Positions 42,132 through 53,305 of a DNA stretch of 64,000 nucleotides are shown one piece after another. Numbering within the stretch: the first letter of the stretch is position 1; each line of letters begins with the position of its first letter. Made by a program: the position numbers and the translations under genes. A model generated the notes under the pieces. It saw only the letters and a program-made list of their open reading frames with translations, was not told where the DNA came from and searched no databases. Source of the stretch: Rana temporaria (Eukaryota > Chordata > Amphibia > Anura > Ranidae); NCBI RefSeq assembly GCF_905171775.1, contig NC_053490.1:520404060-520468059 (forward strand), written 5' to 3'.

Positions 42132-42351
42132 TTAAGGGAATCCAGTGCCCCCCCAGAACTAGTGTGTGGGTCCCCTGAAAATTACTGGGCGGGGGTTATA
42201 CAAAAACAGGGTGTGACCTTGACAGGAAGGGGTGGGTCATTTTTCTATTAGGAGGTGCAGATATGTAGTCAGGCCTAGGGCAGAACCAAACCTAAATATA
42301 CTACTGCATATTAGGGCTTATTTAGACCGGAACCGATTTACAGCGTGTTTT

Positions 42352-42484
42352 TATATTGTGGGAGGAAACCCACGCAGGCACAGGGATAACATGCAAACTC
42401 CATGCAGATGCTGTCACGGGCGGGATTCGAACCAACGACTCTTTTGCTGCTAGGTCAAAGTGCTATACACTACACCACTGTGGT
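42352..42484 (-). repeat. tRNA-derived SINE fragment (V-SINE/DANA-like)
   Basis: Read on the minus strand, it begins CAGTGGTGTAGTGTATAGCA (A-box-like), then GGTTCGAATCC (a perfect polymerase III B box, 42423-42433). It continues TGCATGGAGTTTGCATGTTA, then TGCGTGGGTTTCCTCCCAC, the conserved central part of V-SINE-type repeats. The tRNA-like part does not fold as a complete modern tRNA. Assigned from remembered family features. Confidence 0.7.
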
Positions 42485-42487
42485 GAA

Positions 42488-43303
42488 CGAACATGATTGC
42501 AGCTGAAAGCATGAGAACTTTTATTTATTTTTTCAATACCATGCTTTCCAGCCTTATTGACCCCGCCTCTCTCCATAAAGAGGACCTGTCACACACTAGT
42601 CCTATTACAAGGGATGTTTACATTCCTTGTAATAGGAAGAAAACTGATCATTTTTTCTTTATTTTTTTATTTCAGTGTAAAACATTATAAAACTAAATAA
42701 AAATAAATAAGAAAACCCCAAAAAAATTTTTTAAAGCGCCCCGTCCCGACGAGCTCGCGCACAGAAGCAAACGCATACGCGAGTAGCGCCCGCATATGAA
42801 AACGGTATTCAAACCACACAAGTGAGGTATCGCCGCGATCGTTAGAGTGAGAGCAATAATTCTAGCCCTAGACCTACTCTGCAACTCAAAAAATGCAACC
42901 TGTAGAATTTTTTAAACGTCGCCTATCGAGATTTTTAAAGGGTAAAAGTTTGATGCCATGCCACGAGCGGGCGCAATTTTTAAGCGTGACATGTTGGGTA
43001 TCATTTTACTCGGCGTAACATTATCTTTCACAATATATAAAAAAATTGGGCAAAATGTATTGTTGTCTTATTTTTTAATTCAAAAAAGTGATTTTTATCC
43101 AAAAAAAGTGCGCTTGTAAGACCGCTGCGCAAATACGGTGTGACAAAAAGTATTGCAATGACTGCCATTTTATTCCCTAGGATGTCTGCTAAAAAAAATA
43201 TATATAATGTTTGGGGGTTCTGATTAATTTTCTAGCCAAAAAATTGTGATTTTCACATGAAGGAGAGAAGTGCCAGAATTAACCCGGTGGGCAAGTGGTT
43301 AAA
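42488..43303. repeat. Dispersed repeat ending in AAGTGGTTAA
   Basis: Contains CTATTACAAGGGATGTTTAC and its mirror (42600-42640), the TCAAACCACACAAGTGAGGT block shared with 38112, and GACCGCTGCGCAAATACGGT shared with 49419. It ends GGGCAAGTGGTTAAA at about 43303. It is another member of the TTAA-ended group. A related fragment in reverse orientation lies at 57540-57720. Confidence 0.6.
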
Positions 43304-43359
43304 GTACTCATGGCTATAAAGAATAGAGTCATTGCTCATTAAAAAAAAAAAAAAAAAAA

Positions 43360-45190
43360 GGGGGTCCCTCCAAATTAAATTACCAGGCCCTTCAGGTCTG
43401 GAATGGATATTAAGGGGAACCCCGCCGTAAAACCCCCCCCAAAAAATGGCGTGGGGTCCCCCCAAATATCCATACCAGACCCTTCAGGTCTGGTGTGGAT
43501 TTTAAGGGGAACTCCACCCCAAATTGAAAAAAAAATGGCGTGGAGTCCCCCTAAAAATCCACACCAGACCCTTATCCGAGCACGTTGACCTGGCCGGCCG
43601 CAGAAAAGAGGGGGGGACAGAGTGCGGCCCCCCCCCTCTCCTGAACCGCACCAGGCCACATGCCCTCAACATGGGGAGGATGTCCCCATGTTGATGGGGA
43701 CAAGGGTCTCATCCCCACAACCCTTGCCCGGTGGTTGTGGGGGTATGCGGGCGGGGGGCTTATCAGAATCTGGAAGACCCCTTTAACAAAGGGGACCCCC
43801 AGATCCTGGCCCCCCCCCTATGTGAAATGGTAATGGGGTACATTGTACCTCTACCATTTCACCCCAAAAAAAATGTCAAAGTGTTAAAAATGACAGTAGC
43901 CGGTTTTTGACAAATCTTTTAATAAAATCTTCTTTTCTTCTTTCCTTCGGGTTTCTTCCGCTGCTTCTTTCTTCTCGTCCACATCTTGCCCGACGTGTTC
44001 TTCTATCTTCTCCGTCCGTCCTTCAGCCTTCTGGTCCCGCATCTTGCCCGTTGTCTTGTCCTGTCTTCTTCTCCGTCCGCCTCCTCGTCCGCATCTTGGG
44101 TCTTCTGCGGTGTTCTTCTCGTCCCCGGACCCAGCGTTTGAATTTGATTTGGCCGCCGTTTTCCCGCTCCTGGGACCCGCCCCCCTCTGACGCCACAAGT
44201 AAACTCCTTAGAAGGTCATGTGCGTCAGAGGGGGGCGGGGTCACATGAGTGTGACACGGCGGGAACTTCTTCTCCGGGCGGCGCGATTGAAATTGAATTC
44301 CCCCGCTGTGTGACGCTCTGCGACCCCGCCCCCCTCTGACGCACATGACCTTCTAAGGAGTTTACTTGTGGCGTCAGAGGGGGGCGGGTCCCAGGAGCGG
44401 GAAAACGGCGGCCAAATCAAATTCAAACGCTGGGTCCGGGACGAGAAGAACACCGCAGAAGACCCAAGATGCGGACGAGGAGGAGACAGGACAAGACAAC
44501 GGGCAAGATGCGGGACCAGAAGGCTGAAGGACGGACGGAGAAGATAGAAGAACACGTCGGGCAAGATGTGAACGAGAAGAAAGAAGCAGCGGAAGAAACC
44601 CGAAGGAAAGAAGAAAAGAAGATTTTATTAAAAGATTTGTCAAAAACCGGCTACTGTCATTTTTAACACTTTGACATTTTTTTTGGGGTGAAATGGTAGA
44701 GGTACAATGTACCCCATTACCATTTCACACAGGGGGGGGGTCAGGATCTGGGGGTCCCCTTTGTTAAAGGGGTCTTCCAGATTCTGATAAACCTCCCGCC
44801 CGCATACCCCCACAACCACCGGGCAAGGGTTGTGGGGATGAGACCCTTGTCCCCATCAACATGGGGACATCCTCCCCATGTTGAGGGCATGTGGCCTGGT
44901 GCGGTTCAGGAGAGAGGGGGGGCCGCACTCTGTCTCCCCCTCTTTTCTGCGGCCGGCCAGGTCAACGTGCTCGGATAAGGGTCTGGTGTGGTTTTTTAGG
45001 GGGACTCCACGCCATTTTTTTTTTCAATTTGGGGTGGAGTTCCCCTTAAAATCCACACCAGACCTGAAGGGTCTGGAATGGATATTTGCCGGGAACCGCA
45101 CGTCTTTTTTTTTTTTGGTTTTTACGGCGGGGTTCCCCTTAATATCCATTCCAGACCTGAAGGGCCTGGTAATTTAATTTGGGGGAACCC
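43360..45190. mobile_element. Giant palindrome 3 (two arms of about 0.88 kb)
   Basis: The centre is near 44282. GAAGGTCATGTGCGTCAGAG (44211) pairs with CTCTGACGCACATGACCTTC (to 44353), around a partly paired 80-bp loop. Pairing runs outward to ATTAAATTACCAGGCCCTTC (43374) and its complement ending at 45178. Each arm contains CAGGTCTGGAATGGATATTA and CAGGTCTGGTGTGGATTTTA, CATGCCCTCAACATGGGGAG, CAACCCTTGCCCGGTGGTTG and a GAAGAA-rich inner half. Inner frames rich in Lys/Glu/Arg are artefacts. It is the closest relative of the single arm at 52725-53133. Confidence 0.85.
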
Positions 45191-45725
45191 CTACACATTT
45201 TCTTGTTTGTTTTATGAATGAATCCCTTTAGAATTGTCAGAGCCGACAATTCATTATAGCCGCGTGTGAATTTTTAAATGACTTTTTTCCTTCTGAATGT
45301 CACTTTGTGCAGGGGGAGTTCTAAGTGCGGGAAAAATGTGCTATTTCACATGCTGACATTACACCCCCCCCTAGGTACGAAATTTAAAGGAATATTTCAC
45401 TTTTATTGTTTCACTTTAAGAATTATTAATTTCACTGCTCCCGAAAAAACGGCCGTTTTAAAAAATAAAAAAAGCATTGATACATGTTCCCTGGGGCAGG
45501 ACTGAGGTCCCCAAACACTTTTTAGGACAAAACTTGCAGATTAGCCTTTAAAATGAACACTTTTGATTTCTCCCATAGACTTCTATAGGGAGTTCGGCGC
45601 GGCTTTACATATTAGTTTCAATGCGCCGGCTGCTACGCTGGTTCATGCGCCCAATTAAGCCTCCACCCGGAGTACTAATTAAGGCATGAACCAGCGCAGC
45701 GCACAGAGCATACTAAATCAGGCCC
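45191..45725. mobile_element. Right flank of palindrome 3, ending TAAATCAGGCCC
   Basis: Sequence at 45200-45500 is repeated in reverse orientation at 52395-52720, next to the single palindrome arm. It therefore belongs to the same composite repeat rather than unique DNA. It ends TACTAAATCAGGCCC with CAT after it (45726-45728), inverted to the GGGCCTGATTTA start at 28606. A hairpin, GGTTCATGCGCC / GGCATGAACC, lies near the end. Confidence 0.6.
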
Positions 45726-45881
45726 CATGTCTTGCCGCACCAGGTGAAACAACCCTAGTGATTCCACTGTGGTGCATGATACATTATAGGGTTCAATACC
45801 CCTACATATGATTCTGTAAGAGACTGATAAGGTTTCACCTAGCACTGCAGTCAATTTAATAAAGCTTGCTGTAGTCTAGAG

Positions 45882-46731
45882 CAGTGTTGTCAACCTACCA
45901 GATTGAAATTTACTGGCACGACACCCGAAATTTACTGGCGCAGCCACGTTTTTACTGGCATTTCACAAAAGTTACTAAATTAAATTTTTAGGTGCAAATT
46001 TCAGTATTTAGACTACAAACAAGTACACTAGGCAAATAGCATTGTGATTTAAGGTAGATATTAAGGTACAAAACATATTTTTGTTATTTTTGATATAATA
46101 AGGGCAAATTATATAGTCACATCACCCCCTGCCTATACCCCCTCTGCCACCAACACCCCCTGCCTTCACCCCATCTGCGGTGCCACAATCTCCCCCTGCC
46201 TATAATCTCCCTCTTCCTCCAATCTCCCTCTGCCTCCAATCTCCCCCTGCCTCCACCCCCCTCTGCCTCCAATCTCCCCCTGCCTCCAATCTCCCTCTGC
46301 CTCCAATCTCCCCATGCCTCCAATCTCCCCCTGCCTCCAATCTCCCCTAGACCCCCTGCCTCCAATCTCCCTCTGCCTCCATCCCCCTCTGTGGTGACAC
46401 CAACAACCCCTGTCTCCATCTCCCGCCCTCTGTGGTGCCACTATCCCCCTCTGTGGTGCCACCAACACCTCCTGCCTCCAATCACCCCCTGCCACCAACA
46501 CCTCCTGCCTCCAATCACCCCCTGCCTTCAATCTCCCCCTGCCTCCAATATCCCCCTGCCTCCATCCCCCTCTGCGGTGCCACCGCAGCCACCATCCCCT
46601 GCCTCCACTCTCAATGCACAGTTCCAAGCCGAACCGATCTCAGGTATTTTTACTGGCACATTCCAGCAAACACAGACATTTATGAACGGGGGAAAAAAAG
46701 GCCCTGTTTTTACGAACGGTTGGCAACACTG
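45882..46731. mobile_element. hAT-type element with a CTCCAATCTCCCC minisatellite
   Basis: The ends CAGTGTTGTCAACCTACCAG and CGGTTGGCAACACTG are inverted. GTCTAGAG (45874-45881) and CTCTAGAG (46732-46739) match at 7 of 8 positions. Subterminal TTTTTACTGGCATTTC / TTTTTACTGGCACATT are present. The interior, 46128-46600, is a pyrimidine-rich tandem array of units like CTGCCTCCAATCTCCCC. Glycine-rich minus-strand frames are by-products. Confidence 0.85.
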
Positions 46732-46914
46732 CTCTAGAGTCACTTTTGGTGTCCTAAAAGACCTGGAGAATGATGAAAGATCTGAAATGATGTGAGGTTT
46801 GCAGCATAATACAACAAATCATGAGTGAGTTTAGTTCCTATTCCCTGTGTAATAACTTCCCTCTTCCTTCTCCCTTCCCTTTGCTGTCTTCCCTGTCTTG
46901 CTTTTTCTTTCCAG

Positions 46915-47061
46915 TTGCACTTTAGAGCTGTACCGCTAGTGGTCTGGCCCTTTTCGGACAGCGGCTACAGGCCAAAGAGCAATTCAAAGAGCCAGGGCGC
47001 AAAAGTTCCTTGCAACTTTACTACTGATGATATCTCGATGCTACTGAGGAATTTGAAGTGA
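46915..47061 (+). other. Possible host terminal exon (49 codons with stop)
   Basis: A long polypyrimidine run (about 46856-46911), then CCAG gives a strong splice-acceptor look. It is followed in frame 0 by LHFRAVPLVVWPFSDSGYRP, then a KSNSKSQGAK stretch and FTTDDISMLLRNLK with TGA at 47059-47061. The segment is neither palindromic nor tandem. I do not recognise the protein. No neighbouring exon was found and there is no clear polyadenylation signal downstream. It could be chance or a repeat. Confidence 0.3.
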
Positions 47062-47187
47062 AACCTGTGCTACTTTTTAATACTTTGAAGGAAAAGTATG
47101 CCTAGATTATGGATATCAAGGAGTTAGCATATTCACAGCAAGCAGTAAAAGAGCTTTAATTCAAGCCCTCTCGGACTTCTGTAGCAG

Positions 47188-47494
47188 CAGGCATAGGCAT
47201 GTGCACAGGGTGTGCCGGATGAGCCCAGGCACACCCTAATCATCCTGTGCAGCACAGATTCCCCCTACTGCCCTGGCTCCCCCTCCTTCCCTCTGCAGCA
47301 CTACTGGCTTCCCTCTTCTCCTCTGCTGCTGGCTGTTGCTGCGGGATGTTTTAGGATGAGTGAGGGAAGGGGCTGGTAAATATGTATTTATCAGCCCCTT
47401 CCCTTTCTGCATGAACATGGTGAGTGATCGGTAGTGTGTGTTTGAGCTTTGGGGTGCACACCCTAATGCATTAGGCTGCGCACACCTATGGCTG
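47188..47494. mobile_element. MITE with CAGSCATAGGYRTGYGCA ends
   Basis: Left CAGGCATAGGCATGTGCACA and right TGCGCACACCTATGGCTG are inverted. GGGTGTGCC and GGTGCACACCCTAA are mirrored just inside, as are CAGCCCCTTCCCT / AGGGAAGGGGCTG in the interior. No target duplication was found. Confidence 0.6.
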
Positions 47495-47989
47495 CCGGCA
47501 CTGTGGAGAAATTCATCCTCAAATGTCAAAACAGATGCACTACATTTTCAGCTCCTCTCCTTTTTTCTCTCTCAGTAGGGACTTGGCAACCTGCCTGCCT
47601 TCTAATCTAATCAAACAACATATGTTGTAAGGCTACATTGATACGGGTGGCCACGGGTGCATATTTTGCTGTGTTTAGATGCCACTGAGAAGCCCTGTGG
47701 ATGTATCTACACTCTGTGCTATGGCCGCACACAAACTGGGCAATTAGCTGCCGTTAGAACTTGGCAGGAACGCCAGCCCTCGGAGGCCAATGCTTGTGTC
47801 CAGGGTTGGTCGGAGGGTCTATTTACATGTAACTGCTCAGAGGTTACCTGTGAGCAGAGTTCAAATCAGACAGTCGTGGCTTTTCAAATGTGTGCAGGCA
47901 GCATTTAGTACCAACGGCAAGAATCTACTGATTCTCACAGGCAGCCATTGTTCTGTCAAGTTCTCCAACACGTCAGAAACTCCAACCGC
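47495..47989. other. Unassigned intergenic stretch
   Basis: No recognised element; the frame at 47657-47908 has no motif. Confidence 0.35.
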
Positions 47990-47993
47990 TTAA

Positions 47994-48511
47994 AGCGGGA
48001 GTTCACCCATTTATAAAATGTTTCCCCTTTTCCCCTTAGATTCCTGCTCGTTCGGTCTAGGGGAATCGGCTATTTGTATTAAAATATGAGCAGTACTTAC
48101 CCGTTTTCGAGATGCATCTTCTTCCGTCGCTTCCGGGTATGGGTCTTCGGGAGCGGGCGTTCCTTCTTGATTGACAGTCTTCCGAGAGGCTTCCGACGGT
48201 CGCATCCATCGCGTCACTCGTAGCCGAAAGAAGCCGAACGTCGGTGCGGCTCTATACTGCGCCTGCGCACGGACGTTCGGCTTCTTTCGGAAAATCGTGA
48301 CGCGATGGATGCGACCGTCGGAAGCCTCTCGGAAGACTGTCAATCAAGAAGGAACGCCCATTCCCGCAGCCCATACCCGGAAGCAACGAAGAGGATGCAT
48401 CTCGTAAACGGGTAAGTAATGCTCATATTTTAAAACAAATAGCCGATTCCCCTAGTAAAAACGAGCAGGAATCTAAGGGGAAAAAGTGCCCTCTAAGGGT
48501 GAACCACCGCT
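47994..48511. mobile_element. piggyBac-like palindromic MITE (TTAA ends)
   Basis: TTAA lies at 47990-47993 and 48512-48515. Ends AGCGGGAGTTCACCC and GGGTGAACCACCGCT are inverted. The whole 518 bp folds back around about 48255; for example CAGTCTTCCGAGAGGCTTCC at 48174 pairs with GGAAGCCTCTCGGAAGACTG at 48321. Frames of 78-110 codons over the arms are mirror artefacts. The terminal motif also appears at 20880-20895. Confidence 0.85.
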
Positions 48512-48515
48512 TTAA

Positions 48516-48818
48516 CTTCCGGTTTATTTAAAACCAGCAGTTATTGGAGTTTTTGATGAATTGGTGGTTGACGCAACACTGGGAACCGAATAAAGTCTGG
48601 TGCAGGATATTATGAGCAGAGATTCTTACTCCGCTCCGATACTAGCCAACAAAATGGCCGCTTCCGATGTGGCGACAACTTTGTCCTCCTTAGCCGCTGT
48701 GCTGTCAAAACAGCTCAGTCTTCTTGTACCGGACTCTATTCGGTTGTCGGTGTTGTGTCCAACCACCAATTTGTCAAAATCTCTGATTACTAAGGTTTTA
48801 AATAAACTGGAAGTGACG
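48516..48818. mobile_element. Foldback MITE with TTTATTTAAAACC arms
   Basis: CTTCCGGTTTATTTAAAACC at 48516 pairs with GGTTTTAAATAAACTGGAAG at about 48797-48816. The pairing continues through AATTGGTGGTTGACGCAACA and TGTTGTGTCCAACCACCAAT. Arms are about 85 bp, roughly 80% paired. The apparent start-codon frame within it (ATGGCCGCTTCCGATGTGGC at 48653) lies in the loop. Confidence 0.7.
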
Positions 48819-49384
48819 TGGTTTGAGTTTCTGATGGGTTGGAGATATTGACAGAACACCACATATGTGCAGCCTTGTGAATGTAGCCTAATTTTTTTGG
48901 TAAGCGACTGCAACTCAACTTTAGGATCTCTGTTATTACCCTCTATGTTGATTCGGATGGCCGTTGCCCCTGGAAAGAGAGCAGTGGGAAATCCAATGTT
49001 TAACAACTGTCAAAAATAAATGGGTATAGCACCCCCTTACTCTTCTAAAGGCAGGCAGGGACCCACAGGTGGCCGAACAAATTGGGCACCAGTCACTTAA
49101 AATGGATCTTTACCCTTGAAAACAGCTTTCTTCCTCTCGATACCCCAAATGAAACAGATTGCTAAGGCCGGCCATAGACAGATCAAATCTTGTCCGGTTC
49201 AGTAGGCACCGGCCGAGATTCGAACGATAGGCATGTATGGGCCAGCTGAATGTACGTGTACCCAAGTTGATCGATCAATTAACTTGGTTACAACCAGCCT
49301 GCCGGATTTTACATGCTATTATTGCAAGCAGCTGTTATCGCCACTAACAATAATCACGGTCTTCTCCCGGTGGGGACGGTTGTC
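48819..49384. other. Unassigned stretch with a GGCCGGCCATAGACAG repeat start
   Basis: AAGGCCGGCCATAGACAGAT at about 49164 resembles the start of a dispersed repeat. No gene seen. Confidence 0.35.
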
Positions 49385-49592
49385 TTTTTTTGCCCCAAAA
49401 AATAGTGCCTTGTAAGACCGCTGCGCAAATTCGGTGAGATAAAAAGTATTGCAACGACCGCCATTTTATTCTATATGGTGTTAGAAAAAAAATATATAAA
49501 TGTTTGGGGGTTCTAAGTAAATTTTCTAGCAAAAAAAATGTTTTTAACTTGTAAACACCAAATCTCAGAAAGAGGCTCGGTCCTTAAGTGGT
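49385..49592. repeat. 3' fragment of the AAGTGGTTAA dispersed repeat
   Basis: AGACCGCTGCGCAAATTCGG, AAGTATTGCAACGACCGCCA, AATGTTTGGGGGTTCTAA and the end CCTTAAGTGGTTAAA match the last 230 bp of the repeat at 42488-43303. Confidence 0.7.
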
Positions 49593-49934
49593 TAAAAAAA
49601 ATAAACTTTGTAAAGATCTCTTACAGAGGTGAATGGGATGAGAGAGGACAGGGGAACTGGTCCAGTCAAGTTGTGGGACAATCTTTGCTTCATCTATCTA
49701 CTGTACCTCCACCCTTTCATTAGAAAAATGGACATTTCATCAGACAAGTGCCAACATAACAGATTGTCACAAGGAACCAGATTTTGGATGTGTCACAAGA
49801 CAGAGCATCATCAGAACTGCAGTTGCAACATTGCAGGCAGAGGACAGCAAGGCTTTGCTGGCAAACTTTTGACATTTCACCAAGTTCACCCACACCCAAC
49901 CCGTGAGATCTTTTCCTGCTGGTGATAGACGAAG
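49593..49934. other. Unassigned spacer
   Basis: No recognised gene or repeat; a frame at 49629-49925 has no motif. Confidence 0.35.
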
Positions 49935-50256
49935 TTAAAGGGTCACTAAAGGAATTATTTTTTTTTTAGGTAAATAGCTTCCTTTACCTTACTGCAGTCC
50001 TGGTTTCATGTCCTCATTGTTTGTTTTTGCTTTGAAGTAGCTGTAATTCTGCTGTGATCTCCACACTTCCTGGTTGCCTGTTTCCTTATAACCATGGTAC
50101 TGGGAGATTTTCACGGTGGTCTAAGCTGTCATTACTGTGTGTCTAAAACTCCTCAGAACCAATCAGATTCATTTTAAAAACAAAACACTGCCCTGGATTT
50201 GTTTGTTTTTGTTCGGTGAGTCTTCCCGACTCACCTCTCACCCGGAACTTCATGTA

Positions 50257-51850
50257 CAGTGAGGAAAATAAGTATTTGAACACCCTGCTATTTTGCAAGT
50301 TCTCCCACTTGGAAATCATGGAGGGGTCTGAAATTGTCATCGTAGGTGCATGTCCACTGTGAGAGACATAATCAAAAAAAAAAATCCAGAAATCACAATT
50401 TATGATTTTTTAACTATTTATTTGTATGATACAGCTGCAAATAAGTATTTGAACACCTGTCTATCAGCTAGAATTCTGACCCTCAAAGACCTGTTAGTCT
50501 GCCTTTAAAATGTCCACCTCCACTCCATTTATTATCCTAAATTAGATGCACCTGTTTGAGGTCATTAGCTGCATAAAGACACCTGTCCACCCCATACAAT
50601 CAGTAAGAATCCAACTACTAACATGGCCAAGACCAAAGAGCTGTCCAAAGACACTAGAGACAAAATTGTACACCTCCACAAGGCTGGAAAGGGCTACGGG
50701 GAAATTGCCAAGCAGCTTGGTGAAAAAAGGTCCACTGTTGGAGCAATCATTAGAAAATGGAAGAAGCTAAACATGACTGTCAATCTCCCTCGGACTGGGG
50801 CTCCATGCAAAATCTCACCTCGTGGGGTCTCAATGATCCTAAGAAAGGTGAGAAATCAGCCCAGGACTACACGGGAGGAGCTGGTCAATGACCTGAAAAG
50901 AGCTGGGACCACCGTTTCCAAGGTTACTGTTGGTAATACACTAAGACGTCATGGTTTGAAATCATGCATGGCACGGAAGGTTCCCCTGCTTAAACCAGCA
51001 CATGTCAAGGCCCGTCTTAAGTTTGCCAATGACCATTTGGATGATCCAGAGGAGTCATGGGAGAAAGTCATGTGGTCAGATGAGACCAAAATAGAACTTT
51101 TTGGTCATAATTCCACTAACCGTGTTTGGAGGAAGAAGAATGATGAGTACCATGCCAAGAACGCCATCCCTACTGTGAAGCATGGGGGTGGTAGCATCAT
51201 GCTTTGGGGGGGTTTTTCTGCACATGGGACAGGGCGACTGCACTGTATTAAGGAGAGGATGACCGGGGCCATGTATTGCGAGATTTTGGGCAACAACCTC
51301 CTTCCCTCAGTTAGAGCTTTCAAGATGGGTCTTCCAACATGACAATGACCCGAAGCACACAGCCAGGATAACCAAGGAGTGGCTCTGTAAGAAGCATATC
51401 AAGGTTCTGGCGTGGCCTAGCCAGTCTCCAGACCTAAACCCAATAGAGAATCTTTGGAGGGAGCTCAAACTCCGTGTTTCTCAGCGACAGCCCAGAAACC
51501 TGACTGATCTAGAGAAGATCTGTGTGGAGGAGTGGGCCAAAATCCCTCCTCCAGTGTGTGCAAACCTGGTGAAAAACTACAAGAAACGTTTGACCTCTGT
51601 AATTGCAAACAAAGGCTACTGTACCAAATATTAACATTGATTTTCTCAGGTGTTCAAATACTTATTTGCAGTTGTATCATACAAATAAATAGTTAAAAAA
51701 ATCATACATTGTGATTTCTGGATTTTTTTTTTTGATTATGTCTCTCACAGTGGACATGCACCTACGATAACAATTTCAGACCCCTCCATGATTTCCAAGT
51801 GGGAGAACTTGCAAAATAGCAGGGTGTTCAAATACTTATTTTCCTCACTG
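50257..51850 (+). mobile_element. Tc1-like element 3 (1594 bp) with about 205-bp TIRs
   Basis: CAGTGAGGAAAATAAGTATT at the left and AATACTTATTTTCCTCACTG at the right are exact inverted ends flanked by TA (50255-50256, 51851-51852). The inverted arms extend about 205 bp, with an inner copy of AATAAGTATTTGAACACC near 50440, the IR/DR layout. The arms are nearly identical. The element is structurally complete but its transposase is frameshifted. Confidence 0.92.
50623..51634 (+). pseudogene. Tc1-like transposase with one frameshift
   Basis: The ATG in ACTAACATGGCC starts MAKTKELSKDTRDKIVHLHK. Paired HTH domains occupy residues ~1-110, and WSDETKIELFG near 147 holds the first catalytic Asp. The first frame ends at 51342 after SVRAFKMGLPT. 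The second frame supplies FQHDNDPKHTARITKEWLCK (second Asp) and SPDLNPIENLWRELKLRV (third acidic residue, Glu), and ends GYCTKY with TAA at 51632-51634. The break follows ATGGGTCTTCC; relatives usually have GRGWVFQHDND here, so about 11 nt were probably lost between two GGGTC repeats. All three catalytic residues remain but not in one frame. Confidence 0.88.
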
Positions 51851-52137
51851 TATGTACCTTTAACACCGAAAGTGAAACTAGAGGCACATTATATGATAGA
51901 TTAAATTACATTTTTAATCATTTTTAAAAGGAATCAGTTAACTTTTATGTCTCTATACCCAATAAACAGTCATTTCAGCAAAAAAAAAAATTTAGTGACC
52001 CTTTAATCTTACATCATTGACGTATCTCGTGTCTGCTGAGTGGTTCCTTGGAAAGGCAACACTGACAGTGCCAGGGAGTCGGTAGGGTTGTGTATGTCTG
52101 TTGGCCAATTGACCCTCAAAGCCTGGACATAATATCT

Positions 52138-52385
52138 ATTAGACATGTGCATTCATTTTCGTCCAAATGCATTTTCGTCCGAATTTCAGGTATTTTCGTT
52201 ATCGTTTTAACAAACGATAACAAAAGCACAGAAAACGAAAACCGAAAGATCCGACATAAAAAATGCTTTATTTTCGTTTTCGTTTTGTGCTCGAATGTGC
52301 CTAACCTTAACTATTAGTCCAATAGTGTTCTACATAGAGAGAAAAGATTTGACATAGAGAGACATGAAGAGTCAAATTTTTTTTT
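52138..52385. repeat. TAGACATGTGCATTC AT-rich repeat fragment
   Basis: TTAGACATGTGCATTCATTT and repeated ATTTTCGT / ACGAAAAC motifs resemble the longer copy at 24113-24915. Ends at a poly-T run near 52380-52393. Confidence 0.5.
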
Positions 52386-52394
52386 TTTTTTTTA

Positions 52395-53133
52395 AGATTC
52401 TATCGACCTGGGTCCTGTCCCAGGGGGACATGTATCAATGCAAAAAAAAGTTTTAAAAACGGCTGTTTTTTCGGGAGCAGTGAATTTAATAATGCTAAAA
52501 GTGAAACAATAAAAGTGAAATATTACTTTAAATTTCGTACCTAGGGGGGGTGTAAAGTTAGCATGTGAAATAGCGCATGTTTCCAATACTTAGAACTGTC
52601 CCTGCACAAAGTGTCATTTCTGAAAGGAAAAAAAGTATTTTAAAACCGGCTTTGCAGCTCTAATGAATTGTCGGCTCTGGCAATTCAGAGCGAATCCATT
52701 CATAAAAAAAAATAGTGTGGGGGTACCCCCAAATTCCATTACCAGGCCCTTCAGGTCTGGAATGGATATTAAGGGGAACCCCGCCGTCAATTAAAAAAAA
52801 AAAATGACGTGGGGTTCTCCCCAAATATCCATTCCAGACCCTTCAGGTCTGGTGTGGATTTTAAGGGGAACTCCACCCCAAATTTAAAAAAAAATGGCGT
52901 GGAGTTCCCCCAAAATTCACACCAGACCCCTTATCCGAGCACGTTAACCTGGCCGGCCGCAGAAAAGAGGGGGGACCCCCCTCTCCTGAACCGTACCAGG
53001 CCACATGCCCTCAACATGGGGAGGATGTCCCCATGTTGATGGGGACAAGGGCCTCATCCCCACAACCCTTGCCCGGTGGTTGTGGGGGTCTGCGGGCGGG
53101 GGGGGCTAATCAGAATCTGGAAGACCCCTTTAA
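52395..53133. mobile_element. Single arm of a giant palindrome with its outer flank
   Basis: 52395-52720 is the reverse complement of the outer right flank of palindrome 3 (45200-45500). 52725-53133 matches the left arm of palindrome 3 from the ATTACCAGGCCCTTCAGGTC block through CATGCCCTCAACATGGGGAG to GAATCTGGAAGACCCCTTTA. It stops at the Tc1-like element, and the second arm is absent. This arm is part of the tandemly amplified unit. Confidence 0.8.
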
Positions 53134-53305
53134 CAGTATATATATACTGCTCAAAAAAATGTAAGGAACACTTTTGAATCAGAACTCCTGGTCACTCATT
53201 GATCTGGTCACTTAAGTAGCAGAGGGGGAGGGGTGTATACAGTGGGGGTTGTTAATCAGTTTCAGCTGCTTTGCTGTTAATTGAAATTAACAACAGGTGC
53301 ACTAG

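Larger units (their letters stand above)
49939..52002. mobile_element. piggyBac-like MITE (TTAA ends) carrying a Tc1 insertion
   Basis: TTAA lies at 49935-49938 and 52003-52006. Ends AGGGTCACTAAAGG and TTTAGTGACCCT are inverted. Removing the Tc1 element at 50257-51850 leaves about 470 bp, a normal MITE size. Non-coding apart from the insertion. Confidence 0.8.

Noticed and set aside
42410..42484. Functional tRNA gene (perfect B box GGTTCGAATCC)
   Set aside because: The A-box side is diverged and the sequence continues into a V-SINE-like core, so it is a tRNA-derived SINE.
48011..48407. Two opposite 78-110-codon frames with nearly the same protein sequence
   Set aside because: They are the two arms of the piggyBac-like palindromic MITE at 47994-48511.
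48600..48851. Possible first exon of a host gene (ATGGCCGCTTCCGATGTGGC in a good start context)
   Set aside because: The flanks 48516-48600 and 48727-48818 are inverted copies of each other, so the frame lies in the loop of a foldback MITE.
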